Assembly (NCBI GenBank): GCA_036257595.1
Contig: DATAFF010000148.1
Span: 1-23,408 of the forward strand
Origin: DATAFF01 sp036257595
GTDB taxonomy: Bacteria > Pseudomonadota > Alphaproteobacteria > Rhizobiales > Aestuariivirgaceae
Direction of reading: 5' to 3'
DNA length: 23,408 nucleotides
In this document: in pieces, positions 1 through 7,201 of the stretch
How positions within the stretch are numbered: position 1 is the first letter of the stretch
Layout: every line of letters starts with the position of its first letter
Notes under the pieces: generated by a model
Seen by the model: the letters and a program-made list of their open reading frames with translations, nothing else
What the model was told of the DNA's origin: nothing
The model's database searches: none
Program-made: the position numbers and the translations under genes

Positions 1-1
1 T

Positions 2-1006
2 AAGCACCTGTTCAACACCAAGGCCGGTCGCAGCGCCGCACGGTCGGCATTCGGAATGACGACGGCGCAATTGTCGGCGGAATATCTCGGCCTGGTCTTT
101 CGCTCGGTGACCGGCAAGCACGACAAGCTCGGCCATGCGGAGGTCAAGACAGACATGATCGCGCATTGGGGCAAGATCATGAAACTGTCGACGAGCGACA
201 AGGCCGTCATCGCTCGAACAAGCGATGGGATCAGAGCCAAGCGGGCAGCGATCCTGGGGAACATGGCAAAGCTGGCTCGACCAGACGGTCATGCCGCCCG
301 CATCGAGTCGGACATCCGGCGTGACCACGAAGATTGCGTGAAAATGATCAAGTTCATCGGCACCGCGCTGGGCGAGAAGCGATGCACCTTCGTCTACGCG
401 ATGATCCGGGCCGCCGTGCTCTCGGCGCGCCCCCAGCGTGCTGCCGGTGAAGACATCCATTTCGAATCGATCGATCTTTATGATGCGAGCCGCTATCGCA
501 AGGAGATCTACGACATTCTTGCAAGCTGGGGCATGGACACGGATCTCTACCAGGTCCTGATCGATCACGTCGTGTTCAGCCGGGCCGAGGACAGCGAGCT
601 CGCGCCTGGTACCGTGACGGCTCCCAAGCTGGCGCGGTGGAAGGCCGTGCTGGAACAGCGCAACCCCTTCGGCGCGACAGCACAGCGGAAGGAGATGGAA
701 ACCGCCGAGCAGCGCTCCTTGAAACAGCGCGCCAAGCAACTCGCATCGATTCGGCAAAGGCTGTTGCCGGCTATTTCTCCGGCAGGGAGTTCGATCCAGT
801 GGATCCGGAGGACGTCCAGCAGATCCTCGACTCGCTTCCGGCGATCAGCAATTGCGGCAAGATCTCGCTGCGCACCCATACCTTGGTTCATTCCGGTGTC
901 GAAATCGCCCCCGGTATCGGGTTCTCCATTCCCCTTGAGCTCGGCGGCGGCGATCAGTTGGGCGTCGTCTTCAAGCGCATCGACGACTGGATGGATGTCC
1001 GCCTGA
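2..1006 (+). CDS. Large putative type III effector, N-side fragment (5' partial, frameshifted)
   Basis: The frame is open from the first bases of the window, so the gene starts upstream; the ATG at 56 is internal. Convincing coding sequence runs to about 745-755 (mostly helical, charged and Leu-rich). After that this frame becomes Ser/Arg-rich nonsense to the stop at 1004-1006, and the coding signal moves to the frame that ends at 2658. The intact protein would therefore be this fragment joined to the following one, more than 880 residues. I recognise no catalytic motif in this part. The effector assignment rests on the next fragment and on the CesT-type chaperone gene converging on it; it is inference. 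Alternatives are a large secreted toxin or a pseudogene remnant. Confidence 0.6.
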   Translation, partial: KHLFNTKAGRSAARSAFGMTTAQLSAEYLGLVFRSVTGKHDKLGHAEVKTDMIAHWGKIMKLSTSDKAVIARTSDGIRAKRAAILGNMAKLARPDGHAARIESDIRRDHEDCVKMIKFIGTALGEKRCTFVYAMIRAAVLSARPQRAAGEDIHFESIDLYDASRYRKEIYDILASWGMDTDLYQVLIDHVVFSRAEDSELAPGTVTAPKLARWKAVLEQRNPFGATAQRKEMETAEQRSLKQRAKQLASIRQRLLPAISPAGSSIQWIRRTSSRSSTRFRRSAIAARSRCAPIPWFIPVSKSPPVSGSPFPLSSAAAISWASSSSASTTGWMSA

Positions 1007-2658
1007 TGTGGGGCGGGGTCGGCAACGGCCTGCTGGGTCTCGGCGGGAGCGCGCCAGCCTCGGCGGGGGCAGGATTCAAGAACCGTGGCGCCGGCAACCA
1101 TTCAAGGTGGGACACCAGCGGTGTCGAGCTTCGGTTGCCGATCGAGCGTGACCCGGTGACCGGCGAGGAAAACTTCGACAAGGTCAAGTCCTATGTGCGG
1201 GCGCTTCTCACCGGCGAGAGACTGTCGACCGGCGATTGGGCCAACGCCGACGTCAAATGGCGGGGAATCAGAAAGCGGGGCTGGCATGTCAAGGGCGGGT
1301 CCGCCAATACCGGGACGTTCGGCGCCGAGACCGACGCCGTTATCGGCAAGGCCTCTGCCGGCGTCCACCTTGCGGGGGCTGGGGAGACGCGCTTCCGCGA
1401 GCGCACGGGCGAGCATTGGAATGCCGAGGGCAGCAAGCGCGTCGACAAATGGACCCTCAATTCGACCACATCGGTGGCAGCTCGCGCAGGCGTGAACCTC
1501 GGCTACGAGGAAGCGGCGGGCGGGAATGTGTCGGAAGTCGCCCCCGGCATCACGACTCCCAACATCGCGGGGGTCTCGGCAGGCGTTTCCGTCACGACGC
1601 TCACAAACATCGCGCGATATCAGGCCGGGACAAAATATGGCAAGAAGTTGGACTGGGACTTTATTGTCGATGTCGGCTCCGTGGCATCGGCCGAGGAGGC
1701 CTTCGACAAATGCGGGCCGGACATTGCCAAATCTTTCCGGCCCCTGCTCGACAAAAAGGTCCGGCTGGACAATGGCGACGAGGTCACGTTTCGCGACGAG
1801 ATCGAGCGGGCGCTCAAGCTGATGCAGATGAACGACGGATTCCTCTTGCAGTTCGTGCCGCGACCCGCGGTGGAGGAGGACGTCAATCGCCGCATGCGGC
1901 GCATTGCGCAGATCACGGATCAGATCCTGCCCGCAATGGTCCCCGCTAGGGCGGACAGGAACGATCCGGTGAAGAAGCGCAAGCTGGAGCAAGAGCGCAA
2001 AAGGCTGCTCGAAGAGATCGACCGCGAGCTAGCCTTCATCCGCCAGGCCGGGGACCCGGCCAAAATGGAAAACTTCATGCCAAGCGGCGTTTGGATCATG
2101 CCGCTCTCCACGCAAACCGAAGAGTGGACCGTCCTGAACCTGCTTGGCCTTTTGAAGGTTTCCCATGTCGGCGTGCGGCAGCAGGATGCGATGTTTGTCC
2201 ATATTCCAGCGCCCAAGGAGGAAGACCGTACCGCTCTGGAGATTGCCAGGGACGGTCTCGACCGCCTGGTCGCCGAGCGCGCCGCCGCGACACCGCCTGG
2301 AACGCCCGTCCTATCTTCTCCGACCGGCAATTTCGGTCGCGCATTGGCCGAGCTCGACAGGACTCTCGATTTCCTCCGGAAACCGCCTGCTCTGGCGAGC
2401 CGCGATTTCGAGTCGAGCGAGCCAGGCTCGGAGGCATCAACCACCGACTCGCTGACCGACGAAGAGGATGTCGTGTTCGAGACGCCGCCGGGATCATCGC
2501 CCTCATCGCGATCGACTTCGCCGGCCGACGCTCGCGAGGAACTGACGCCGCCGAACTCTTATCGCCGCTCTGATCGTAACCGGAGTTTTCCAAGACTACG
2601 CTGGCTCAGGAGCGACAACAGCAACGAGATCTCCCCGCTCATCCATACGGAAGAATAG
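637..2658 (+). CDS. Large putative type III effector, C-side fragment (AvrE-like features, tentative)
   Basis: Continuation of the upstream fragment in the -1 frame. The apparent GTG start at 637 lies in the overlap, and its first 35-40 codons are out-of-frame sequence; real coding begins near 748 (…DSAKAVAGYFSG…). Roughly residues 70-130 and 190-310 are Gly-rich with alternating hydrophobic residues, which suggests amphipathic beta strands. About residues 410-460 are charged and helical, possibly coiled coil. The last 90 residues are Ser/Pro/Asp/Glu-rich and probably disordered. Channel-forming AvrE/DspE-type effectors are known to be very large, to have a beta-rich C-terminal part and to use a small CesT-family chaperone encoded next door. 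The resemblance here is architectural only; no diagnostic motif was confirmed. A surface or adhesin-like protein remains possible. Confidence 0.6.
   Translation: MEGRAGTAQPLRRDSTAEGDGNRRAALLETARQATRIDSAKAVAGYFSGREFDPVDPEDVQQILDSLPAISNCGKISLRTHTLVHSGVEIAPGIGFSIPLELGGGDQLGVVFKRIDDWMDVRLMWGGVGNGLLGLGGSAPASAGAGFKNRGAGNHSRWDTSGVELRLPIERDPVTGEENFDKVKSYVRALLTGERLSTGDWANADVKWRGIRKRGWHVKGGSANTGTFGAETDAVIGKASAGVHLAGAGETRFRERTGEHWNAEGSKRVDKWTLNSTTSVAARAGVNLGYEEAAGGNVSEVAPGITTPNIAGVSAGVSVTTLTNIARYQAGTKYGKKLDWDFIVDVGSVASAEEAFDKCGPDIAKSFRPLLDKKVRLDNGDEVTFRDEIERALKLMQMNDGFLLQFVPRPAVEEDVNRRMRRIAQITDQILPAMVPARADRNDPVKKRKLEQERKRLLEEIDRELAFIRQAGDPAKMENFMPSGVWIMPLSTQTEEWTVLNLLGLLKVSHVGVRQQDAMFVHIPAPKEEDRTALEIARDGLDRLVAERAAATPPGTPVLSSPTGNFGRALAELDRTLDFLRKPPALASRDFESSEPGSEASTTDSLTDEEDVVFETPPGSSPSSRSTSPADAREELTPPNSYRRSDRNRSFPRLRWLRSDNSNEISPLIHTEE
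740..762 (+). other. Frameshift site in the large effector-like gene
   Basis: Upstream coding lies in the frame of position 2 and downstream coding in the frame of position 1, so the current sequence lacks one base (or has two extra) relative to a continuous reading frame. The switch falls around the codons for …AKQLAS / IDSAKAVAG…. No classic X XXY YYZ slippery heptamer with a following stem was seen. A mutation or sequencing error is therefore more likely than programmed frameshifting. Confidence 0.6.
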
Positions 2659-2735
2659 GCAATGGGCAGTAGGCAGTAGGCAGTAGGGAAAGGAGCTCAG
2701 CTCACGACCTGCTGCCTAATGCCCTATTGCTTGAT
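2659..2735. repeat. Small inverted-repeat element, copy 1, with 3 tandem GGCAGTA units
   Basis: Three direct GGCAGTA heptamers at 2665-2685 form part of a left arm (2659-2676) that pairs almost perfectly with 2712-2730 (CTGCCTAATGCCCTATTGC). The element fills the gap between two convergent genes and could form a hairpin acting as a transcript end for both. A second copy lies at 13400-13480 and shares GGCAGTAGGCAG, CTGCCTAATGCC and CTATTGCTTG. It therefore looks like a dispersed family rather than a gene-specific terminator. No T-tract follows either arm. Confidence 0.7.
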
Positions 2736-3203
2736 CTAGGCGCGCATTTCCCCAAAGAGATCGGCCTGGCCGGGTTCATCCCGAGCCTGAGCGCCGCTCT
2801 TCATGACCCCCGACTTGAGGCTTTCCTCAAGTTTCGCGGCAAGCTCGACCAGCCCCTGCGTCATCGACGCCAGCAATGCTCCCGACAGATGTTCAAGCGG
2901 CGCGCCTGATAAGAGACACGCCTCTCCCCTTTCGGTCAGGCCGATCACTGCACCGCTGGCGATCCACAGCGCCGGATTGTCGCGCATCAGCATCTCGGCA
3001 ATGGCCGGGCGATCCCCTTCCGGCAGCAATCCTGCCGTGACCATCACGCTGACGAAGCCCGATTCCTGGGAATGGAAGAACGACAGCTCGCTGCCATCGG
3101 GGGACGAGAATAGCAACGCGTCATCTTCCATATCCGCGACCGGCAGGCCGGTGACTTTGGAAAAATCGGTCATGAGGGCACGAAAATTGTCAAACACTTG
3201 CAT
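2736..3203 (-). CDS. CesT-family type III secretion chaperone
   Basis: A small (155 aa) acidic protein with the fold pattern of class I type III secretion chaperones. An N-terminal amphipathic helix (MQVFDNFRALMTDFSKVTGL) is followed by a strand-rich centre (DALLFSS…SELSFFHS…FVSVMVTAGLLP), a helix (RPAIAEMLMRDNPA) and further strands (ALWIASGAVIGLTE…ACLLSG). It ends in a long C-terminal helix ending around LEESLKSG. Such proteins dimerise in the cytoplasm and hold one partner effector in a secretion-competent state. The ATG at 3203 is preferred because GGGG lies just upstream; a TTG at 3227 would add eight residues. The gene converges on the large effector-like gene, its likely client. A C-terminal tail of about 25 residues extends past the usual domain. 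The family call is from pattern, not a search. Confidence 0.72.
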   Translation of the reverse strand: MQVFDNFRALMTDFSKVTGLPVADMEDDALLFSSPDGSELSFFHSQESGFVSVMVTAGLLPEGDRPAIAEMLMRDNPALWIASGAVIGLTERGEACLLSGAPLEHLSGALLASMTQGLVELAAKLEESLKSGVMKSGAQARDEPGQADLFGEMRA

Positions 3204-3241
3204 ATAATCCCCGTGACGTTGCGCCAAATGGTTGAGATTCG

Positions 3242-3637
3242 GTGTCGCTGTTGCAACTTGACATTATACGACCCTGTGACGGCCGGCCAGTGCGCGGCGT
3301 CGAAATATTTCTGTTTTTCATCGCCTTGATGCTTGCGGCCTGCGAGGAGGGTAGTCTCGCAGTGACCGAGTCCGGTCGATGGGGCACGGTCAAGAGCGCC
3401 GAGGCGGCCGCCGCCTGCACCGCCGCCGCGCTCGGCGACGAGGTCACGGTGCACCGGATCGCGGCGGCGCCGAAGCAGACCATCGAGATCCGTTCCAAGG
3501 CCCTGCGCGCCGGCGCGCCGGTGTACATCGTCACGGTAACCAGAGTAGACTCCGGCCTGACCATGATCGAGCTTCGCGCCCAGAATTACAAAGCATCGCT
3601 TCGCGCCAAGGCAGCGGCCGAGTCCTGCATTGGTTGA
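3242..3637 (+). CDS. Small predicted lipoprotein, unknown function
   Basis: The hydrophobic segment VEIFLFFIALMLAAC ends in a lipobox (LMLAAC; Cys codon at 3341-3343), so the mature protein probably carries a lipid anchor and faces the periplasm or outer membrane. The mature part is about 98 residues, rich in Ala, with alternating strand and helix character (VTVHRI…TIEIRSKAL…VYIVTVTRV…MIELRAQNY) and two further cysteines. The longest frame starts with GTG at 3242. A GTG at 3290 gives a more typical 17-residue lipoprotein signal and is probably the true start; neither has a strong Shine-Dalgarno. Its 3' end overlaps the next gene if that one begins at 3630. I do not recognise the family. Confidence 0.65.
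   Translation: MSLLQLDIIRPCDGRPVRGVEIFLFFIALMLAACEEGSLAVTESGRWGTVKSAEAAAACTAAALGDEVTVHRIAAAPKQTIEIRSKALRAGAPVYIVTVTRVDSGLTMIELRAQNYKASLRAKAAAESCIG
3263..3268 (-). promoter_or_regulatory. Candidate -10 box for the chaperone gene
   Basis: A perfect TATAAT on the minus strand about 60 bp upstream of the chosen chaperone start; the -35 at 17 bp spacing is poor. The same bases overlap a TTGACA (3258-3263) on the plus strand that has no matching -10. Confidence 0.3.
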
Positions 3638-4253
3638 TCAGGTGATTCCCCTCATTGCGACGCCGCGCCGGCTCCGCAGGGATGATCTCCCCGCTGAGAC
3701 GGTGGCGCTGGCCCGCTTTCTCATCGGCCGCATCCTGGTGCATGACAGCAAGGACGGGCGCACCAGTGGCCGCATTGTCGAGACCGAGGCCTATGTCGTG
3801 GGCGACGCCAGCGGCCACGCCTATCGCGGCGAGACCCGCCGCAACCGCTCGCTGTTTCTCGACCGCGGCCATGCCTATGTCTATTTCATCTATGGCTGCT
3901 GGTTCTGCCTCAACGTGTCGAGCGAATTTACCGGCATCGGCGCCGGTGTCCTGCTGCGCGCCGTCGAGCCCCTGGAGGGTTCGGCCTTGATGGCCCGCCG
4001 CCGCGGCACCGCGCGCCCCCGCGACCTCGCCCGCGGCCCCGGCCGCCTCGCCACCGCTTTCGGCATCGATGCATGCCTCGACGGGCTCGACCTGTGTGCC
4101 GGTCAAGCTTTATGGCTCGGCGAGACCGATCGCCCCGGGAGTCGAATAGCCTCGAGCGTGCGCATCGGCCTGAGCAAGGAGGCCGACCGGGTCTTGCGGT
4201 TCTATGAGCGCGGCAATCTCTTCGTCAGCGGACCGGCGAGCCTGTCGCCATGA
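3630..4253 (+). CDS. mpg: 3-methyladenine DNA glycosylase (AAG/MPG family)
   Basis: Removes alkylated purines (3-methyladenine, hypoxanthine and related bases) from DNA as the first step of base excision repair. The family signature is clear: RIVETEAY holds the catalytic Glu (E53) and the Tyr that lines the base pocket, H63 follows in GHAYRG, then NRSLFLDRGHAYVYFIYG with the intercalating-loop Tyr, FCLNV, and GVLLRAVEP. Length (207 aa) fits bacterial members. The start is uncertain: TTG at 3630 or GTG at 3642, with no strong Shine-Dalgarno for either. The stop overlaps the next ATG (ATGA at 4250), so translation is likely coupled to the transporter genes downstream, an unusual partnership for a repair enzyme. 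Confidence 0.93.
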   Translation: MVDQVIPLIATPRRLRRDDLPAETVALARFLIGRILVHDSKDGRTSGRIVETEAYVVGDASGHAYRGETRRNRSLFLDRGHAYVYFIYGCWFCLNVSSEFTGIGAGVLLRAVEPLEGSALMARRRGTARPRDLARGPGRLATAFGIDACLDGLDLCAGQALWLGETDRPGSRIASSVRIGLSKEADRVLRFYERGNLFVSGPASLSP

Positions 4254-5116
4254 GAGCCGAGCCCGATCGCCAGCCCTGGCTGCTGCTGGCGCCGGTCTTG
4301 TCGCTCCTGATCCTGCTCCTGGTGGTGCCGATCGCCATCATGGTGGTGTTCACCTTCTATACTTTCGTGACCGCTGGCGTCGAGAAGCCCGTCCTGACGC
4401 TGGCCAACTGGCGCGAATTCCTGAGCGATCCCTATTATCACGGTTTCCTGTGGAAGACGGTCCGGGTCGCCACCATCACCGCCCTGGTCTGCGCGGTCAT
4501 GGGATATCCGGCGGCCTATTCCATTGCCATGACCCGCTTCCGGCACAAATGGCTGCTCCTGCTCCTGCTGATCGTGCCTTTCTGGATCAGCTTCACCATC
4601 CGGACCTTTTCCTGGATCCATATTCTCGGCGAGCAGGGCGCCATCAATGTCGCGCTGATCGAGCTCGGCCTCGTCGATCAGCCGATCCGCATGCTCTACA
4701 CCGAGGGCGCGGTGATCATGGGGATGGTGCACTTCCTGCTCCCCTATATGGTCCTCAACATCTATGTCAGCCTCGAGGGCATCGACCGCAACCTGATCTC
4801 GGCTGCCCGCACCCTCGGCTGCACCAGCTGGCAGGCCTTCAAGGAAGTCTCACTGCCGCTCTCGCTGCCCGGTCTGCTCGCCGGTCTCCTGCTCTGCTTC
4901 GTGCTTGCCGCCGGCAGCTATGTGACGCCGCAGATCCTCGGCTCCTCGCGCGACGCGCTGTTCGGCAATCTCGTCTTCGACACCATCATGGACGAGCTCA
5001 ACTGGCCGCTCGGCAGCACCCTGTCGATCGTGCTTCTGGTGTTGCTCGGACTCATTTCGGTGGTCTATAGCCGCTACATGGGTCTCTCCCAGATCTTCAA
5101 GGGACTGTCGCGATGA
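4250..5116 (+). CDS. ABC transporter permease, PotB/PotH-like
   Basis: Inner-membrane permease of the spermidine/putrescine type (MetI-like fold). Six predicted membrane segments begin with a long N-terminal one (WLLLAPVLSLLILLLVVPIA). The cytoplasmic EAA-type coupling loop that docks on the ATPase reads AARTLGCTSWQAFKEVSLPL. Typical family patches include FWISFTIRTFSWIHIL and YVTPQILGSS. The 288-residue length is normal. It starts inside the stop of the glycosylase gene (ATGA) and ends overlapping the next permease (ATGA at 5113), so the three are one translationally coupled run. The substrate is inferred as a polyamine or similar cationic amine and is not proven by sequence. Confidence 0.92.
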   Translation: MRAEPDRQPWLLLAPVLSLLILLLVVPIAIMVVFTFYTFVTAGVEKPVLTLANWREFLSDPYYHGFLWKTVRVATITALVCAVMGYPAAYSIAMTRFRHKWLLLLLLIVPFWISFTIRTFSWIHILGEQGAINVALIELGLVDQPIRMLYTEGAVIMGMVHFLLPYMVLNIYVSLEGIDRNLISAARTLGCTSWQAFKEVSLPLSLPGLLAGLLLCFVLAAGSYVTPQILGSSRDALFGNLVFDTIMDELNWPLGSTLSIVLLVLLGLISVVYSRYMGLSQIFKGLSR

Positions 5117-5916
5117 GCCTCGACGAGACCGGCTGGGGCTGGCGTTGCGTTCAGCTGGCGACCATTCTGGTCTACATTTTCATGTTCGCCCCCATTCTGG
5201 TGGTCGTGGTCCTGTCCTTCAACGCCTCGCAATTCGGCGGATTCCCCATGACGGGCCTGAGCCTGCGCTGGTATGAGAAGCTCATCGGCAATGAGGCGGT
5301 GCTGCGGGCGTTCCAGACCTCCATGTGGATCGCGCTCGTCACCTCAGGTGTCTGCACCGCGCTCGGGGTGATGGGCGCGCTGGCGCTGGTCCGCTACGAG
5401 TTCCCCGGCAAGACCCTGGTCAACACCCTGATCATCGCGCCGGTGCTGGTGCCGGAAACCGTGCTCGGGGTCGGCCTCCTGCTGCTCATCCGCTTCGCCC
5501 AGCAGCCCCGCTCGCTCCTTGTCCTGGTGCTCGGCCATATCCTGCTGGCGGTCCCCTATGTCGTGCTGGTGGTGCAGGCCCGCCTCATCGGCATCAAGCG
5601 GGTCTATGAGGAGGCCGCGCTGTCGCTCGGCGCCAACCGGCTGCAGACCTTCCGCGAGGTCACGCTGCCGCTGCTGATGCCGGCCATCGTCGCGAGCCTT
5701 CTGCTCGTCTTCACCATTTCGTTCGACAACATCACAGCGAGCATGTTCTGGCGCCCGCCAGGGGTCGAGACCATGCCGACCCAGATCCTGTCGATGCTCA
5801 AGATTTCGATCAGCCCGGAGATCAACGCCCTGGGCACGTTGATGATCATTGTCACTGTGGGGCTGCCGCTCCTGGGTGGCGGGTTGGCCCGCCTCCTCGG
5901 ACGGGGCGCGCGTTGA
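5113..5916 (+). CDS. ABC transporter permease, PotC/PotI-like
   Basis: Second inner-membrane permease of the transporter, 267 aa with about six membrane segments. It has the N-terminal patch FMFAPILVVVVLSFNAS and the PotC-type FPMTGLSLRWYEKL. The EAA coupling loop reads EEAALSLGANRLQTFREVTL. A later segment, LLLVFTISFDNITASMFW, matches the conserved part of the family. It starts with ATG overlapping the stop of the preceding permease by four bases. The two permeases should form a heterodimer served by the ATPase encoded further down. Confidence 0.92.
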   Translation: MSLDETGWGWRCVQLATILVYIFMFAPILVVVVLSFNASQFGGFPMTGLSLRWYEKLIGNEAVLRAFQTSMWIALVTSGVCTALGVMGALALVRYEFPGKTLVNTLIIAPVLVPETVLGVGLLLLIRFAQQPRSLLVLVLGHILLAVPYVVLVVQARLIGIKRVYEEAALSLGANRLQTFREVTLPLLMPAIVASLLLVFTISFDNITASMFWRPPGVETMPTQILSMLKISISPEINALGTLMIIVTVGLPLLGGGLARLLGRGAR

Positions 5917-5936
5917 CCCGGTCAAGGGAGGAAAAT

Positions 5937-7079
5937 ATGAAGCACATCACCGACACGCGGCTCGCGGCTTTGCGCGAACGCCATGGCAATGGCGATCTCG
6001 ACCGGCGGACATTCCTCGGGCTCGCCGCCGCGCTCGCCGCCACGGCCGGCCTCCAAGCCCGCTGGATCGGCCCGGCTCTGGCTGCCGTCACCGAGGTCCG
6101 TTTCGACGGCTGGGGCGGCGTCGTCCAGGAGGCGATCGACAAATACGCCTTCCAGCCCTACACCAAGAAGAGCGGGGTGAAGGTGGTTCAGGGGACCTTC
6201 GGCGATGAGAGCGAGATCATCACCAAGGTGAAGACCGCCAATCCCGGCGACTTTCAGATCATCCACTCCTCGGGCGTCGAATATTACAAGCGCTATGCCG
6301 ATGGCGGCTTCCTCACCGAGATCAACGAGGCCAACATTCCCAATCTCAAGCTCGTCATGCCGGCGATGATCGAGCCGTTCCGCAAGATCACCCCGAAGCT
6401 CTCCTGCGCCCCCTATGATTACGGCACCACCGGCATCGCCTATAACACCAAGGTCATCTCCGAAGCCGAGGCCAAGGAGAAGGGTGCCAAGCTGCTCATC
6501 GATCCCAAATACAAGGACAAGATCGGCGGCTATGGCGACATGATCACCCGTGTCTGGTACGGCGCTCTTCAATCCGGCCAGAATCCGAACGACATCAAGG
6601 ACATCGATGCGGTCTGGGCCAAGGTCCGCGAAAGCCGCGACCTCGCCAAGAAATATTGGGGATCGGGTGCCGAGCTCATGGATCTGCTCGCCAAGGGAGA
6701 GATCGTCGTCACCGACGCCTGGTCCGGCCGCATCGCCGCGCTGCAGCAGCAGGGCCACCCCATCGGCTATTTCGACCCGCCGGGGAGCTACGCATGGATG
6801 GAGGACATGCTGGTGCTCAAGGGTGCGCCGATGGCCGAATGCGAGCAGCTCATCAACTTCATGCTCGAGCCGCAGACATCGATCGCGGTCGCCGAAGGCC
6901 AGAACTATCCCCCTGCCCTCGACCCAGGCAAGGTCGAGATGACCGAGAAGATCAAGAAGCTGCCGGCCTTCGATCCGACCGGCAGCATGAAAGCCCTGAC
7001 CTTCGCCGATCCCAATTTCTGGGCACCGGTGACCGATCAATGGACCAAGCAATGGGACAGGATCGCCAAGGGGGCATGA
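5937..7079 (+). CDS. ABC transporter substrate-binding protein, PotD-like, Tat-exported
   Basis: Periplasmic binding protein that would deliver substrate to the two permeases. The ATG at 5937 is chosen because AAGGGAGG lies just upstream; a TTG at 5913 would overlap the permease gene but has no such site. The N-terminus carries a twin-arginine signal (DRRTFLGLAAALAATAGL, R23/R24), so the protein is probably exported folded. The mature part (about 330 aa) shows family patches: FDGWGG, SGVEYYKRYADGGFL, YDYGTTGIAYNT, and a C-terminal NFMLEPQTSIAVAEGQNYPPA. Related proteins bind polyamines; ligand residues were not mapped, so other amines are possible. Confidence 0.9.
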   Translation: MKHITDTRLAALRERHGNGDLDRRTFLGLAAALAATAGLQARWIGPALAAVTEVRFDGWGGVVQEAIDKYAFQPYTKKSGVKVVQGTFGDESEIITKVKTANPGDFQIIHSSGVEYYKRYADGGFLTEINEANIPNLKLVMPAMIEPFRKITPKLSCAPYDYGTTGIAYNTKVISEAEAKEKGAKLLIDPKYKDKIGGYGDMITRVWYGALQSGQNPNDIKDIDAVWAKVRESRDLAKKYWGSGAELMDLLAKGEIVVTDAWSGRIAALQQQGHPIGYFDPPGSYAWMEDMLVLKGAPMAECEQLINFMLEPQTSIAVAEGQNYPPALDPGKVEMTEKIKKLPAFDPTGSMKALTFADPNFWAPVTDQWTKQWDRIAKGA

Positions 7080-7098
7080 GAGGACAGAAGGACAGCCT

Positions 7099-7122
7099 CC
7101 CCTCCCCCATCGTGGGGAGGGG
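7099..7122. repeat. Palindrome with CCCCTCCCC / GGGGAGGGG arms
   Basis: Arms 7099-7107 and 7114-7122 are perfect over 9 bp around a 6-base loop. It lies in the only large gap of the transporter operon, between the binding-protein and ATPase genes, directly before a second palindrome. Confidence 0.75.
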
Positions 7123-7139
7123 GCGCTCCCCCGACTTTC

Positions 7140-7163
7140 CCTTCTCCCCGCTTGGGGAGAAGG
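7140..7163. repeat. REP-like palindrome with CCTTCTCCCC / GGGGAGAAGG arms
   Basis: Perfect 10-bp arms (7140-7149, 7154-7163) with a GCTT tetraloop, followed by GGTGCCCGGAGGGGCGGATG. Palindromes of this design with this trailing sequence are dispersed in many Rhizobiales genomes (recalled, not searched). Within an operon they usually stabilise the upstream mRNA or lower downstream expression, which would favour more binding protein than ATPase. Confidence 0.75.
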
Positions 7164-7201
7164 TGCCCGGAGGGGCGGATGAGGGGCATTTCGATCGGCC
7201 C

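Noticed and set aside
745..762. Programmed -1 frameshift in the large gene
   Set aside because: No slippery heptamer of the usual form and no evident downstream stem or pseudoknot; simple mutation or sequencing error fits better.
3258..3268. TTGACATTATAC as a plus-strand promoter for the lipoprotein
   Set aside because: TTGACA has no -10 at proper spacing, and a start from it would fall at or after the likely GTG start.
6656..7201. Extended start for the ABC ATPase reading back into the binding-protein gene
   Set aside because: The added residues are out-of-frame translation of the binding-protein gene and the palindromes; ATPase homology begins just after 7217.
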